A DNA stretch of 64,000 nt from CBDCVN01 sp965223045 (GTDB taxonomy: Bacteria; Deinococcota; Deinococci; Deinococcales; Trueperaceae), in NCBI GenBank assembly GCA_965223045.1, contig CBDCVN010000013.1:2480001-2544000 (forward strand), read 5' to 3'. The position numbers and the translations under genes are program-made. Of this stretch, positions 35,958-44,168 are shown piece by piece (the stretch's first letter is position 1; every line of letters starts with the position of its first letter). A model generated the notes under the pieces. The model was not told the DNA's origin, ran no database searches, and saw nothing but the letters and a program-made list of their open reading frames with translations.

Positions 35958-37019
35958 ATGAATAAATTAATTGTTCAAGTAAGTCCACCTTATCCCATAT
36001 TTCTTTCTTCAGGTCTAATCAATAATTTAATTAAGCATATTACTGAAAAAAATTTAGCCATTATCACAGATAGCAATGTTGGTCCACTTTATGGAGAGAA
36101 GCTTAAAACAAACTTAGACAGTGTAAAACAAGTCAAACTTTACACTGTAACAGCAGGAGAAAAAAGTAAGTCACTACAAGCATTTGAAAAACTCTTAAGA
36201 CAAATGATTTGTGATGGTTTTGATCGTAAAGGTGCTGTCTTGGCACTTGGTGGAGGTGTTATTGGTGATTTGGCAGGTTTTGTAGCAGCAAGCTACTATA
36301 GGGGTATAGCTTTTTACCAATGCCCCACAAGCTTACTGGCTATGGTTGATGCTAGTATAGGTGGTAAGACAGGAGTAAATGTTCCTGAAGGTAAAAACTT
36401 AGTAGGAGCTTTTTGGCAACCTAAGGGAGTCTTTATTGATGTAGATGTGCTTAGAACTTTGCCTGAGCAAGAATTTAAGCACGGAGCAGTAGAGCTTTTC
36501 AAGCATGGGCTTTTAGCAGACGAAAGTATTATAAATGATGTAAATTCTGCTGAATTTCAGTCTACAGGTAACAGTGATTTTCTTATTAATTTGATTGCTC
36601 GAGCTGCCAAAGTAAAAGTAGATATAGTAAGCCAAGACGAACGTGAAGCGGGTGTGAGAGCACATCTAAATTTAGGGCATACCTTAGCCCATGCACTCGA
36701 GTCTTACACTAAACACGGTATTTCTCATGGCGAGGCAGTAGCTTATGGCCTAGTATTTGCAGCTAAATTATCTGCCTTATATGGTTTTGCTGATGAAACT
36801 AAGCGAGTATTGGACTTTTGGCACTGGGTAAAGCCTAGGCCTTTATTAGTCAAAACATTTGCAGAACTAGTACCTCATATTAATAGAGATAAAAAGCATT
36901 ATGGTGGAAAACAGCATTGGATTTTGCTAGAAAAACTTGGTCAACCAATTATTGTAGATAATGTAAGCTTGCATCAGCTTGAAAGTGCTTGGCAATATCT
37001 TACAGAAGTAACGCAGTAA
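35958..37019 (+). CDS. aroB: 3-dehydroquinate synthase
   Basis: 353 residues; converts DAHP to 3-dehydroquinate with NAD and zinc. Motifs: ALGGGVIGDLAGFVAASYYRGI, PTSLLAMVDASIGGKTGVN, GKNLVGAFWQPKGVFID, KHGLLAD, LNLGHTLAHALE and HGEAVAYG, with zinc ligands Glu/His/His in the last ones. It belongs with aroC-aroK but is separated from them by the 33608-35911 cassette on the same strand; rsmE and a lipoprotein gene follow closely. Confidence 0.97.
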   Translation: MNKLIVQVSPPYPIFLSSGLINNLIKHITEKNLAIITDSNVGPLYGEKLKTNLDSVKQVKLYTVTAGEKSKSLQAFEKLLRQMICDGFDRKGAVLALGGGVIGDLAGFVAASYYRGIAFYQCPTSLLAMVDASIGGKTGVNVPEGKNLVGAFWQPKGVFIDVDVLRTLPEQEFKHGAVELFKHGLLADESIINDVNSAEFQSTGNSDFLINLIARAAKVKVDIVSQDEREAGVRAHLNLGHTLAHALESYTKHGISHGEAVAYGLVFAAKLSALYGFADETKRVLDFWHWVKPRPLLVKTFAELVPHINRDKKHYGGKQHWILLEKLGQPIIVDNVSLHQLESAWQYLTEVTQ

Positions 37020-37052
37020 AGGAGCAACACAGGAAAGGAATAGCACAGTAAG

Positions 37053-37769
37053 GTGCGTACTCACCGCGTTTTCATCAAAGACCTTTCTCAGGGTGAAGTA
37101 AAGCTTCTAGGTGATGAGGCGCATCACTTAATTAAAGTACTAAGGGTAAAGTTAGGTAATAAGATCAAAGCCTTTGATGGTAAGGGTTTAGAGGCTGAAG
37201 GTGAAATTATAGCCTTAGATTCAGTGGAAGTAACTTTGAAGTTAGAGCAACCTAAGAAAGATGAGCATGAACCTCAATGGAGAATAACTTTAGCAGTGTC
37301 TTTGCTAAAGGGTGATAAGCTTGCCAATGTTGTACGCCAAGGCACTGAAATAGGTGTTGCTGGATTTATTCCTTTACTTACAGAGTATTGTGAAGTGCGT
37401 ACTGTTAGAGAGTCTAGACTTAAGCGTTGGCAAAGTATAGCTCAAGAAGCTGCTAAGCAATCAGGTCGCAGTTTTGTTCCAGTAGTAAGTGAGCCTTGCA
37501 ACCTTAATGCTATAGCACCAAGAACATTAAACCTAGCGGCTCACCCTTACGGTAAAGCTACACTACATGAAATTATCCAAAATTACCAAACAGATGAAGA
37601 GCTTGATATTTTGTGTGTTATAGGACCAGAAGGAGGACTTAGCGAAAATGACATTAATACTCTTGAGAAAAAGAGCTTCCATAGTGTAAAACTAGGAGTA
37701 AGAGTACTGCGAGCTGAAACTGCTCCTGTAGCACTTGCAGCAGCACTTTTATTGCCAAGAGGAAAATAA
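37053..37769 (+). CDS. rsmE: 16S rRNA (uracil1498-N3)-methyltransferase
   Basis: 238 residues, SPOUT class. N-terminal PUA-like domain (about 1-70, GDEAHHLIKVLRVKLGNKIKAFDG) and C-terminal knotted domain: LLKGDKLANVVRQGTEIGV, QEAAKQSGRSFVP, IGPEGGLSENDI, and LGVRVLRAETAPVAL. It methylates 16S rRNA U1498. GTG start; the aroB stop is 33 nt upstream, so it is likely in the same operon. Confidence 0.96.
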   Translation: MRTHRVFIKDLSQGEVKLLGDEAHHLIKVLRVKLGNKIKAFDGKGLEAEGEIIALDSVEVTLKLEQPKKDEHEPQWRITLAVSLLKGDKLANVVRQGTEIGVAGFIPLLTEYCEVRTVRESRLKRWQSIAQEAAKQSGRSFVPVVSEPCNLNAIAPRTLNLAAHPYGKATLHEIIQNYQTDEELDILCVIGPEGGLSENDINTLEKKSFHSVKLGVRVLRAETAPVALAAALLLPRGK

Positions 37770-37774
37770 TTTTG

Positions 37775-38212
37775 ATGTTACATTTAATCTGGCTTTTACT
37801 TTTTTTGACAAGTTGTAGCTACACTTATATACCCCCTATACCTAATAATGTACAGCTTAAGGAAAGTAGGCTCGAGCTACACACCTCCCCTGGGCTCAGT
37901 ACCGAAAATGAACGCTTGCAACTAGATTTGTTACTATACAATGTCCCCGAAGAAGCTTGGTTAGCTGTCCAATGGCTTGAACCTTTGGGTAAAGAAGTAG
38001 CTTCGGAATCTAAGTGGGTAATTCCTGAAGATACTGGTACAGAATTAACTTTTGAGTTGCCAGCAGATATTGAGATGGAATACGGTTTTTGGCGTGCAGT
38101 AGTGTCTTCTCAAGGAGAGTTGATTCGGCAGTTTTCGCTCGAGGCAACCCCTCCTTCAAAAAGCCCCCCAAGAGCCGCCGGTGGTTTTCAGGAAGATCAA
38201 ATAATTGAATAG
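37775..38212 (+). CDS. Small lipoprotein of unknown function
   Basis: 145 residues from ATG 37775 (a TTG precedes it). The signal peptide ends in a lipobox LTSC with Cys at 14, so it is lipidated. The rest is beta-rich (ERLQLDLLLYNVPEEAWLAVQWLEP, ELTFELPADIEMEYGFWRAVVSS) and ends in a Pro/Ser-rich tail. No family is recognised. It starts 5 nt after rsmE, and its ribosome site overlaps the rsmE end. It converges with the SpoIIM-like gene. Confidence 0.75.
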   Translation: MLHLIWLLLFLTSCSYTYIPPIPNNVQLKESRLELHTSPGLSTENERLQLDLLLYNVPEEAWLAVQWLEPLGKEVASESKWVIPEDTGTELTFELPADIEMEYGFWRAVVSSQGELIRQFSLEATPPSKSPPRAAGGFQEDQIIE

Positions 38213-38217
38213 CTAGC

Positions 38218-39336
38218 TTAAGGCCTGCTAAAAATCCACAAAATCTCAATACTCTCATACCAAGCAGCAGCAACCAGCAAAACCAAGGCTATAGGAATCA
38301 TCAAAAAAAGTCTTCTTAAGCCTTCAGGATAGCCTTTTTTCCATCCTTGACGAATAAGAGTAGCTAAAAATATACCGCCACCGGCAGTTATAAGTATATA
38401 AGCCAAAAGCTCAATTATAATAACAGGTAAGTGTATAAATAATCCTACAGGTGGTGCATCTGCAAAAGGAATAGCTAGATAAAAGAATCTTGAAAGATTA
38501 AGAAGATACGCAGGTACAGCAAAAATACTAGCAGGGAGAAGGGTAGTAACAATAGCGCCCATAGAAAAGTTCCAAAAACTAATTGCTGCAGCAACACGCG
38601 CTATATCGCCACTCTCTAAAACTTCAAATATGCCTATATCAGAAATTCCTGCACTTAGTGTCTCTCTTATGTAAGAGAGGCATGCCTCTGGCATATTGGC
38701 ACCTGCTACCATTCCTAAAATAAAAGTAGAGTAGAGGGCAACAATAGTACCTAGCACTATCCTTTTGTGCTCCTTGATTACTTCTATGCCTTTCATAAGC
38801 CAGTTACGAAAGAATGAGGGGCGTAAACAAAGGTAAACCAAATAAAAACTAAAGATTAAAAAAAGCCAACCTGCTATAGGGTGATTAATTTGGCTAAGTG
38901 GACTAGGGCTGCCACTGGTAAAATATAAGCGTACACTCTCAGCTTCCCATTCACTCTCACCTGTTTGGCTAAGTTGTACTTTAATTTGCCCCAAGAGGCT
39001 TTCGCTTGTTTTAGAAGGATAGGTATAAATGTGAATTGTTTCATTAGTTTCTATAATATTCACATCATCAAAGTTCACTTCTGTATCTTTAATGAGGGTA
39101 GGCCAGTGTCCAAAAGTAGAGAGTTCTTCACACACAGCTTCTGGTTCTTTAGTAAGGAACTGTGAGAGTTCAAATTCCTTAGCTCGCTTTAGCCAAGCTT
39201 TAACAGCTTCACTAGCAGCAGTTTCTGGAGAAGTCCCTGTAGAAAGTTGGGCACTAGCAAGGTTAGAGAAAATTATAGCTACACAAACCATTTTGAATAT
39301 TTGATGAAGTACTTTGGTATTCATAAACTCAAGCAT
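38218..39336 (-). CDS. SpoIIM-like membrane protein with exported N-terminal domain
   Basis: 372 residues. A signal peptide (about 1-29) precedes an exported region of about 110 residues, then five or six helices. The membrane part matches the stage II sporulation M family: ISFWNFSMGAIVTTLLPASIFAVPAYLLN, then IHLPVIIIELLAYILITAGGGIFLATL (the lphG-E-AY-i-a pattern). In non-sporulating bacteria such proteins are of unknown role. Its start region faces pilT divergently. GAGG 9 nt before the ATG at 39336 supports this start; ATG 39324 is possible. Confidence 0.75.
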   Translation of the reverse strand: MLEFMNTKVLHQIFKMVCVAIIFSNLASAQLSTGTSPETAASEAVKAWLKRAKEFELSQFLTKEPEAVCEELSTFGHWPTLIKDTEVNFDDVNIIETNETIHIYTYPSKTSESLLGQIKVQLSQTGESEWEAESVRLYFTSGSPSPLSQINHPIAGWLFLIFSFYLVYLCLRPSFFRNWLMKGIEVIKEHKRIVLGTIVALYSTFILGMVAGANMPEACLSYIRETLSAGISDIGIFEVLESGDIARVAAAISFWNFSMGAIVTTLLPASIFAVPAYLLNLSRFFYLAIPFADAPPVGLFIHLPVIIIELLAYILITAGGGIFLATLIRQGWKKGYPEGLRRLFLMIPIALVLLVAAAWYESIEILWIFSRP

Positions 39337-39507
39337 ACTATGTTACCTCGCCAACTAAGCAGGGGTGTGAAAGTTTTTGCGAGTACCTTTAAAGCCTATG
39401 TTCAACAACCACAAAAAAAGTTAGAATTAGGTAAATATGAGCTTTTACGTACAGAAACTTTATTCAGCACTATAAGTTTAAAAATAGATTTTGAGGAGGA
39501 CATTAAA

Positions 39508-40758
39508 ATGGATATTAATGCTTTACTTACTGGATTTGTCAAAAAGGGTGTTTCTGACATTCACTTACATACAAATATGCCACCTATGGGACGAAGTAGT
39601 GGTAAGTTAATAGCTAGCAGTGAAACTAAACTTGCTCCAGAAGAGCTTAATGGGCTTATCGATATAATGTGCAATGAAGACCAAAAGGTAACATTTAGAG
39701 AAGAACGTCAGGTTGATGTAGCTTATACTGTCTCTGGTTTAGCTCGTTTCCGTGTCAACCTATTCATGCAGCAAGATACTTTAAGCGCAGTGCTTAGAGT
39801 TATTAATTCCGATGAATCACAGCTTCAATTAGTTAATTTGCCAGATAAAATAATTGAGCTATTACGAGATCAAGAAAAAGGCCTTGTCCTTGTTACCGGG
39901 CCAACTGGCTCTGGTAAAAGTACTACCATGGCACGCGTTCTAGATGAGATCAATAAAATTCATCAAAAGATGATTGTTACAGTTGAAGATCCTATAGAGT
40001 ATGTACACACTCCTAAAAAGTCAGTTATTGTTCAAAGAGAACTTAATAAAGATGTGATGAGCTTTAGTAAAGCTCTAAGGGCTGCTATGCGCCAAGATCC
40101 TGATGTGATTATGATTGGAGAAATACGCGATTATGCTACTGCTGCTGCTGCTATAGAGGCTGCTCAGACGGGTCATTTGGTTTTAAGTACTCTACATACC
40201 TTAGATACTGTTCGGACTGTTAATCGTATATTGGACCTTTTCCCTCCTCATGAGCGTGAAACCGCTCGAGTACTTTTTGCTGAGTCAATGGTAGCTATTA
40301 TTTCACAAAAACTTTTGCCAAAACCTAAAAAGGGACGAGTGGCTGCAATGGAAATTTTGTTAGGAAATTTGCGTGTGCGTGACCTGATACGCGATGCTGA
40401 ACGCACCCATGAAATTTATGATGCTATTCGTGACTCGAGGATCTATGGTATGCAACTTTTTGATGATGTCCTAGTGGACTTGTATGCCAAGGGGCTTATT
40501 GATTATGAAGTGGGTTTGAGTGCAGCTACTAGTAACCAAAGCTTTAAGATGGCTGCAACACAGGTAGAGGCCAAGCGACAGGAAGAACTAAAAGCTTTAG
40601 AAGCTAAGGAACAAACTGCTAGTGAAACTGCTACCAAGGAGGCAAGTACTAATATTAAAGAACAGGATAAAAACACTTCTAAAAAATCATCAATTTTTTC
40701 AAGCACTGATGATAATTTTCTTTTGCCAGACTTTGATGAAACAAGGAATAAAACCTAG
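39508..40758 (+). CDS. pilT: Type IV pilus retraction ATPase
   Basis: 416 residues from ATG 39508, which has GAGGAGGA 7 nt ahead; the longer open frame from 39247 overlaps the divergent gene and is not used. N-terminal PAS-like domain with SDIHLH, Walker A GPTGSGKS, VEDPIEYVH (Asp box), Walker B VIMIGEIRD, and His box AQTGHLVLSTLHT. A 60-residue Lys/Glu/Thr-rich tail with KKSS at its end is unusual. Drives pilus retraction for twitching and DNA uptake, fitting with dprA in the same window. No pilB or pilC here. Confidence 0.95.
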   Translation: MDINALLTGFVKKGVSDIHLHTNMPPMGRSSGKLIASSETKLAPEELNGLIDIMCNEDQKVTFREERQVDVAYTVSGLARFRVNLFMQQDTLSAVLRVINSDESQLQLVNLPDKIIELLRDQEKGLVLVTGPTGSGKSTTMARVLDEINKIHQKMIVTVEDPIEYVHTPKKSVIVQRELNKDVMSFSKALRAAMRQDPDVIMIGEIRDYATAAAAIEAAQTGHLVLSTLHTLDTVRTVNRILDLFPPHERETARVLFAESMVAIISQKLLPKPKKGRVAAMEILLGNLRVRDLIRDAERTHEIYDAIRDSRIYGMQLFDDVLVDLYAKGLIDYEVGLSAATSNQSFKMAATQVEAKRQEELKALEAKEQTASETATKEASTNIKEQDKNTSKKSSIFSSTDDNFLLPDFDETRNKT

Positions 40759-40886
40759 CAGTGATAATTGAGGTCCTTTGTTGTACTCAGAATAAAATTC
40801 CTCGCGTTTGTGAGGCAATAATTTCTCTAGATATCTGTATGCTCACCAACTCACGCATGTAGTTTGTTAAACTTTAAGACAATTCT

Positions 40887-41534
40887 ATGCAACATCTAAC
40901 ACTTATTCGGCATGGTATAACTGCTTGGAATATTGATGGTTATTTTCAAGGGCATAGTGATGTTCCTTTATCATCGAAAGGTAAGGCTCAGGCAGAAGCT
41001 CTTGGTGTACGTCTTAGGTATGGCAAAGATTTTGATTTAGTTTATAGTAGCCCACTCGCAAGAGCTGCACAGACTGCTAGCATTGCGTCCAAAACAAAGA
41101 TTATTTACGAAGATAGGCTCAAAGAATTAAACTTTGGTGTTTTCGAGGGGCGCACCCTTGAGGAAAACAAAAAGCACAAAAGTTGGGATTATTGGTGTGA
41201 TGATACTTTTAAGCGTTGTGCACCTAATGGAGAATCCTATGAGATGCTGCGCAAACGAGCTACAATGTGGCTTAAAACCTTACCTGAAGGAGATCTTAAT
41301 ATTGCTGCTTTTACTCACTCAGGCACTATACAGATGCTCATAAGTTATTTTTTAGGTGTTGAGCATCCTAAATGGCGAAAGCGTATTTTCTTACAGCACA
41401 CCAGCCTTAGTTGTGTGCTATTCCAAGATGCTCATGTAGTCATAGAATGTGTAAATGATTTTAAGCACCTTGAAACCAGTCAGGAGCCTAAGGTAGCAAA
41501 AACTGATTTAGATAAGGCTTGTAAAAGTGCTTGA
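40887..41534 (+). CDS. Histidine phosphatase family protein
   Basis: 215 residues. The RHG motif with catalytic His9 (LIRHGITAWN), Arg in YSSPLARAAQTA, Glu in LKELNFGVFEG, and His in FTHSGTIQ match the 2H phosphoglycerate mutase/phosphatase superfamily (GpmB, CobC, PhoE-like). The substrate is not fixed by sequence or neighbours. There is no terminator-like T-run between it and lgt, but the gap is 224 nt. Confidence 0.9.
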   Translation: MQHLTLIRHGITAWNIDGYFQGHSDVPLSSKGKAQAEALGVRLRYGKDFDLVYSSPLARAAQTASIASKTKIIYEDRLKELNFGVFEGRTLEENKKHKSWDYWCDDTFKRCAPNGESYEMLRKRATMWLKTLPEGDLNIAAFTHSGTIQMLISYFLGVEHPKWRKRIFLQHTSLSCVLFQDAHVVIECVNDFKHLETSQEPKVAKTDLDKACKSA

Positions 41535-41758
41535 ATACAACGAAAGCTTAACAATCATTCTCATAAAGAACATAGGTAAATTCACACTTGATTTAAGTGG
41601 CTAGAATAAGAGTTAAAATGTTTCTATGGTAGTGCAGATATTTGTCTATTTAATTTTCTAGCATAAAGCAGTACATAAGGCTTTTTAATATCTTAAAGCT
41701 TTATTATAGAACCTTATTTTAGCAAGAAACTTTCTAAACTTTAAGAAACGAGGAAAAT

Positions 41759-42718
41759 ATGGATCCAATATTAATTCAAATAGGACCCTTGGCTATCCGC
41801 TGGTATGGTTTTTTCATAGCTAGTGGTGTGCTTCTAGGAATTTGGTGGGCTACATCTGAAGCAAAAAGAAGGAATCTTGATGTCGATAAGCTCTTAGATA
41901 TGGTTGTGTATTTAGTAATAGCTGGACTCATTGGGGCTCGCTTAGTTTATGTACTTACTAGTCCTAGCGCCTTTTTTGGTGAAGGTGGAAACTGGGTGAA
42001 TGCCTTTAAAATTTGGCAAGGGGGCATAAGCATTCATGGTGGTATATTAGGTATTGTTATTGCCACATGGATTTACTGTGCTATTAATAAATTAAATATG
42101 TGGGCTTATCTTGACGTTATGACCCCAGCAGGTGCTTTTGGCATAATTGGTGGACGTATAGGTAACTTTATGAATGGTACTGACACTACTGGTCGTCTAA
42201 CAGGTTGGCCAATTGGATACACATGGCCTGAACCGGGAACAGAAACTTGGGGAGAATTTGGCAAGTTTCTGTTTGGAGAAAACTTATGGTCTTATTATCC
42301 TGGAGCTTGCTCATTAGGCTCAGAAGTTAAATGGTACAACTGCCTGTCTCAAAATGGAGAATTGCTTCGTGGTCCTGTTCACCTAACTCAATTGTATGGT
42401 GGCTTGGTAGGATTCATACTTATTTTTATACTACTTTGGGCTTTTCAAAATAGCCGTACTCCGGGTTTTGTTTTTTGGCAATTTATTATGTGGTACTCTA
42501 TATTACGTTCAGTTATAGAAGAACCCTTCCGCGATAATCCACTTTTCTGGGAGGTTTACATTTCTGAAGGTATAGATAAAGCTGGTATTGGCTTTTTTAC
42601 TTTAACTCAGTTAGTCAGTATTCCTATAATCCTTATAGCACTTTATATACTATTTACCATGAAGCCTGAAGTTGCTAGTAAGCGTGAAAAACTTAGGCGT
42701 AGAACGGTGAAAAGGTGA
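41759..42718 (+). CDS. lgt: Prolipoprotein diacylglyceryl transferase
   Basis: 319 residues, seven transmembrane helices. Transfers diacylglycerol to lipobox Cys. Motifs: IRWYGFFIASG, GARLVYVL, GGISIHGGILG with the essential His, GGRIGNFMNGTDTTG (the HGGL/GRxGNFxN signature) and HLTQLYGG. It has an inserted 30-residue loop around Trp-Glu residues 160-200, longer than in E. coli. AGGA 4-8 nt ahead of ATG. Its TGA overlaps the GTG of the next gene (GTGA). Serves the several lipoproteins in the window. Confidence 0.96.
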   Translation: MDPILIQIGPLAIRWYGFFIASGVLLGIWWATSEAKRRNLDVDKLLDMVVYLVIAGLIGARLVYVLTSPSAFFGEGGNWVNAFKIWQGGISIHGGILGIVIATWIYCAINKLNMWAYLDVMTPAGAFGIIGGRIGNFMNGTDTTGRLTGWPIGYTWPEPGTETWGEFGKFLFGENLWSYYPGACSLGSEVKWYNCLSQNGELLRGPVHLTQLYGGLVGFILIFILLWAFQNSRTPGFVFWQFIMWYSILRSVIEEPFRDNPLFWEVYISEGIDKAGIGFFTLTQLVSIPIILIALYILFTMKPEVASKREKLRRRTVKR

Positions 42719-43668
42719 ATTTTTCAGTTGTGATACTAGCAGCAGGTCAGGGCACACGTATGTGCTCGAGCTTGCCCAAGGTTTTACACCAAGCAGCTGG
42801 AAGACCCATTTTAGAGCATGTAATTCTTGCTGTTAAGTCACTAGAACCAGAAAAAATAATTGTGGTCGTTGGTCATGGGGCAAAGCAAGTTTGCACCTAC
42901 TTTGCCAATACTGGTGTTACTTTTGTTATGCAACGAGAACAATTGGGTACGGGACATGCACTTATGCAAGCAAGGAAAATGCTGGCTGATAATCAAGACA
43001 ACATAATGGTTTTAAATGGTGATGCCCCATTGCTCACATCTGATTCTTTAAAAGCTTTAGCGCAAAGGCATACAGAGAGCCAAGCTGGTATGTCTTTGCT
43101 GACCTATGAGGTTAATGACCCAGATGGCTTGGGCCGCATAGTTCGTTTTCCTGATGGTGGTGTGGAGCGCATAATAGAACAAAAAGATGCTACTGAAGGA
43201 GAGTTGAACATCTGTGAAGTTAATCCCGGTAATTACATGTTTAATAAAGATGTCTTTGAAATGATAGAGAAAGTATCTAATGAAAATGCATCTGGTGAGT
43301 ATTACATTACAGATTTGCTTAACATTTATCGCCAAGCTGAACGTAAGGTAGAAGCAATTATAGGAGAAGATGAAACTAAACTTTTAGTAGGGGTCAATAA
43401 CCGCGAGCATTTAGCCATAGCTGACCACATATTGCGTGAGCGCATACGTAAAAAGTGGCTAATGGCAGGTGTAACTATGGTAAGCCCTGAAACTATTTAC
43501 ATAGATGACACTGTGAACTTAGAGCCTGATGTAATTATTAATCCTAATGTATGGTTGAAAGGTAGTGCTATGCTTTATTCTGGTGTGACTGTCCCCCCTA
43601 ATGTTATCATTGAAGATAAAGAAGTTAGGCCTGAGATGCTTTTAAAGCCTTTTAATGTTTATAGCTAG
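42715..43668 (+). CDS. GlmU-like UDP-GlcNAc pyrophosphorylase, lacking the acetyltransferase part
   Basis: 317 residues against about 450 for full-length GlmU. Residues 1-230 are a complete nucleotidyltransferase: ILAAGQGTRMCSSLPKVLH, GTGHAL, LNGDAPLL, YEVNDPDGLGRIVR, and EVNPGNYMFNKDVFE. About 85 residues follow, covering only the first turns of the left-handed beta helix (YIDDTVNLEPDVIINPNVWLKGSA); the rest, with the acetyl-CoA site, is missing and is not seen downstream in any frame. It likely makes UDP-GlcNAc from GlcNAc-1-P; acetylation must be done elsewhere. The GTG start overlaps lgt. Confidence 0.88.
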   Translation: MNFSVVILAAGQGTRMCSSLPKVLHQAAGRPILEHVILAVKSLEPEKIIVVVGHGAKQVCTYFANTGVTFVMQREQLGTGHALMQARKMLADNQDNIMVLNGDAPLLTSDSLKALAQRHTESQAGMSLLTYEVNDPDGLGRIVRFPDGGVERIIEQKDATEGELNICEVNPGNYMFNKDVFEMIEKVSNENASGEYYITDLLNIYRQAERKVEAIIGEDETKLLVGVNNREHLAIADHILRERIRKKWLMAGVTMVSPETIYIDDTVNLEPDVIINPNVWLKGSAMLYSGVTVPPNVIIEDKEVRPEMLLKPFNVYS

Positions 43669-43730
43669 CTGTCAAATTTATCCCATTAGCATGAGAAAGG
43701 ACTCGTCCTACATGAAAATAAAGGATTAGC

Positions 43731-44168
43731 ATGCGTTTTTTCAATACTGCTGGACCTGTTAATTGTCAGATGCATTATTGTTTGCCACCTCTGGAACGAT
43801 TTGACTTAAAAGAAATTTTGCTGTTGCTAGCTCAGCATGAGTATTTTGTCCTACACGCTCCTCGCCAAGTAGGTAAAACTAGCTTTTTACTAGCTCTAAT
43901 GGAGCACCTAAATAAACAGGAGCAATATACTTGCCTATACATTAATGTCGAAATAGCCCAAACAGCTCGTGAAAATGTTGATGAGGGCATTAGATCTATC
44001 TTAGGTGAGTTGGCCTCACAAGCACAGATCCATCTTGGTGATGATTATCTAGAAAGCATTTGGTGGGAAACTTGGCAAAAACGGGGTGGTGGTATAGCTT
44101 TAGGTAAAGTTCTAAGCTCTTGGGCAAAACATAATAGCAAACCTATTGTTTTACTAATAGATGAGATA
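43731..44168 (+). pseudogene. N-terminal part of an ATPase-nuclease gene split by an IS
   Basis: 146 codons up to the IS boundary. Contains a STAND/AAA-like P-loop HAPRQVGKTS (42-51) and the Walker B start PIVLLIDEI. The next codons (to 44219) come from the IS. The rest of the gene continues at 45888: removing the IS and one copy of the 6-bp repeat GAGATA (44163-44168) joins VLLIDEI to DSLIGDTLV in frame, giving about 523 residues of AAA_35-like ATPase plus PD-(D/E)XK nuclease. Confidence 0.85.

Noticed and set aside
39247..39507. 87-residue N-terminal extension of pilT in an open frame
   Set aside because: It overlaps the divergent SpoIIM-like gene, has no PilT homology, and a strong GAGGAGGA with ATG at 39508 marks the real start.
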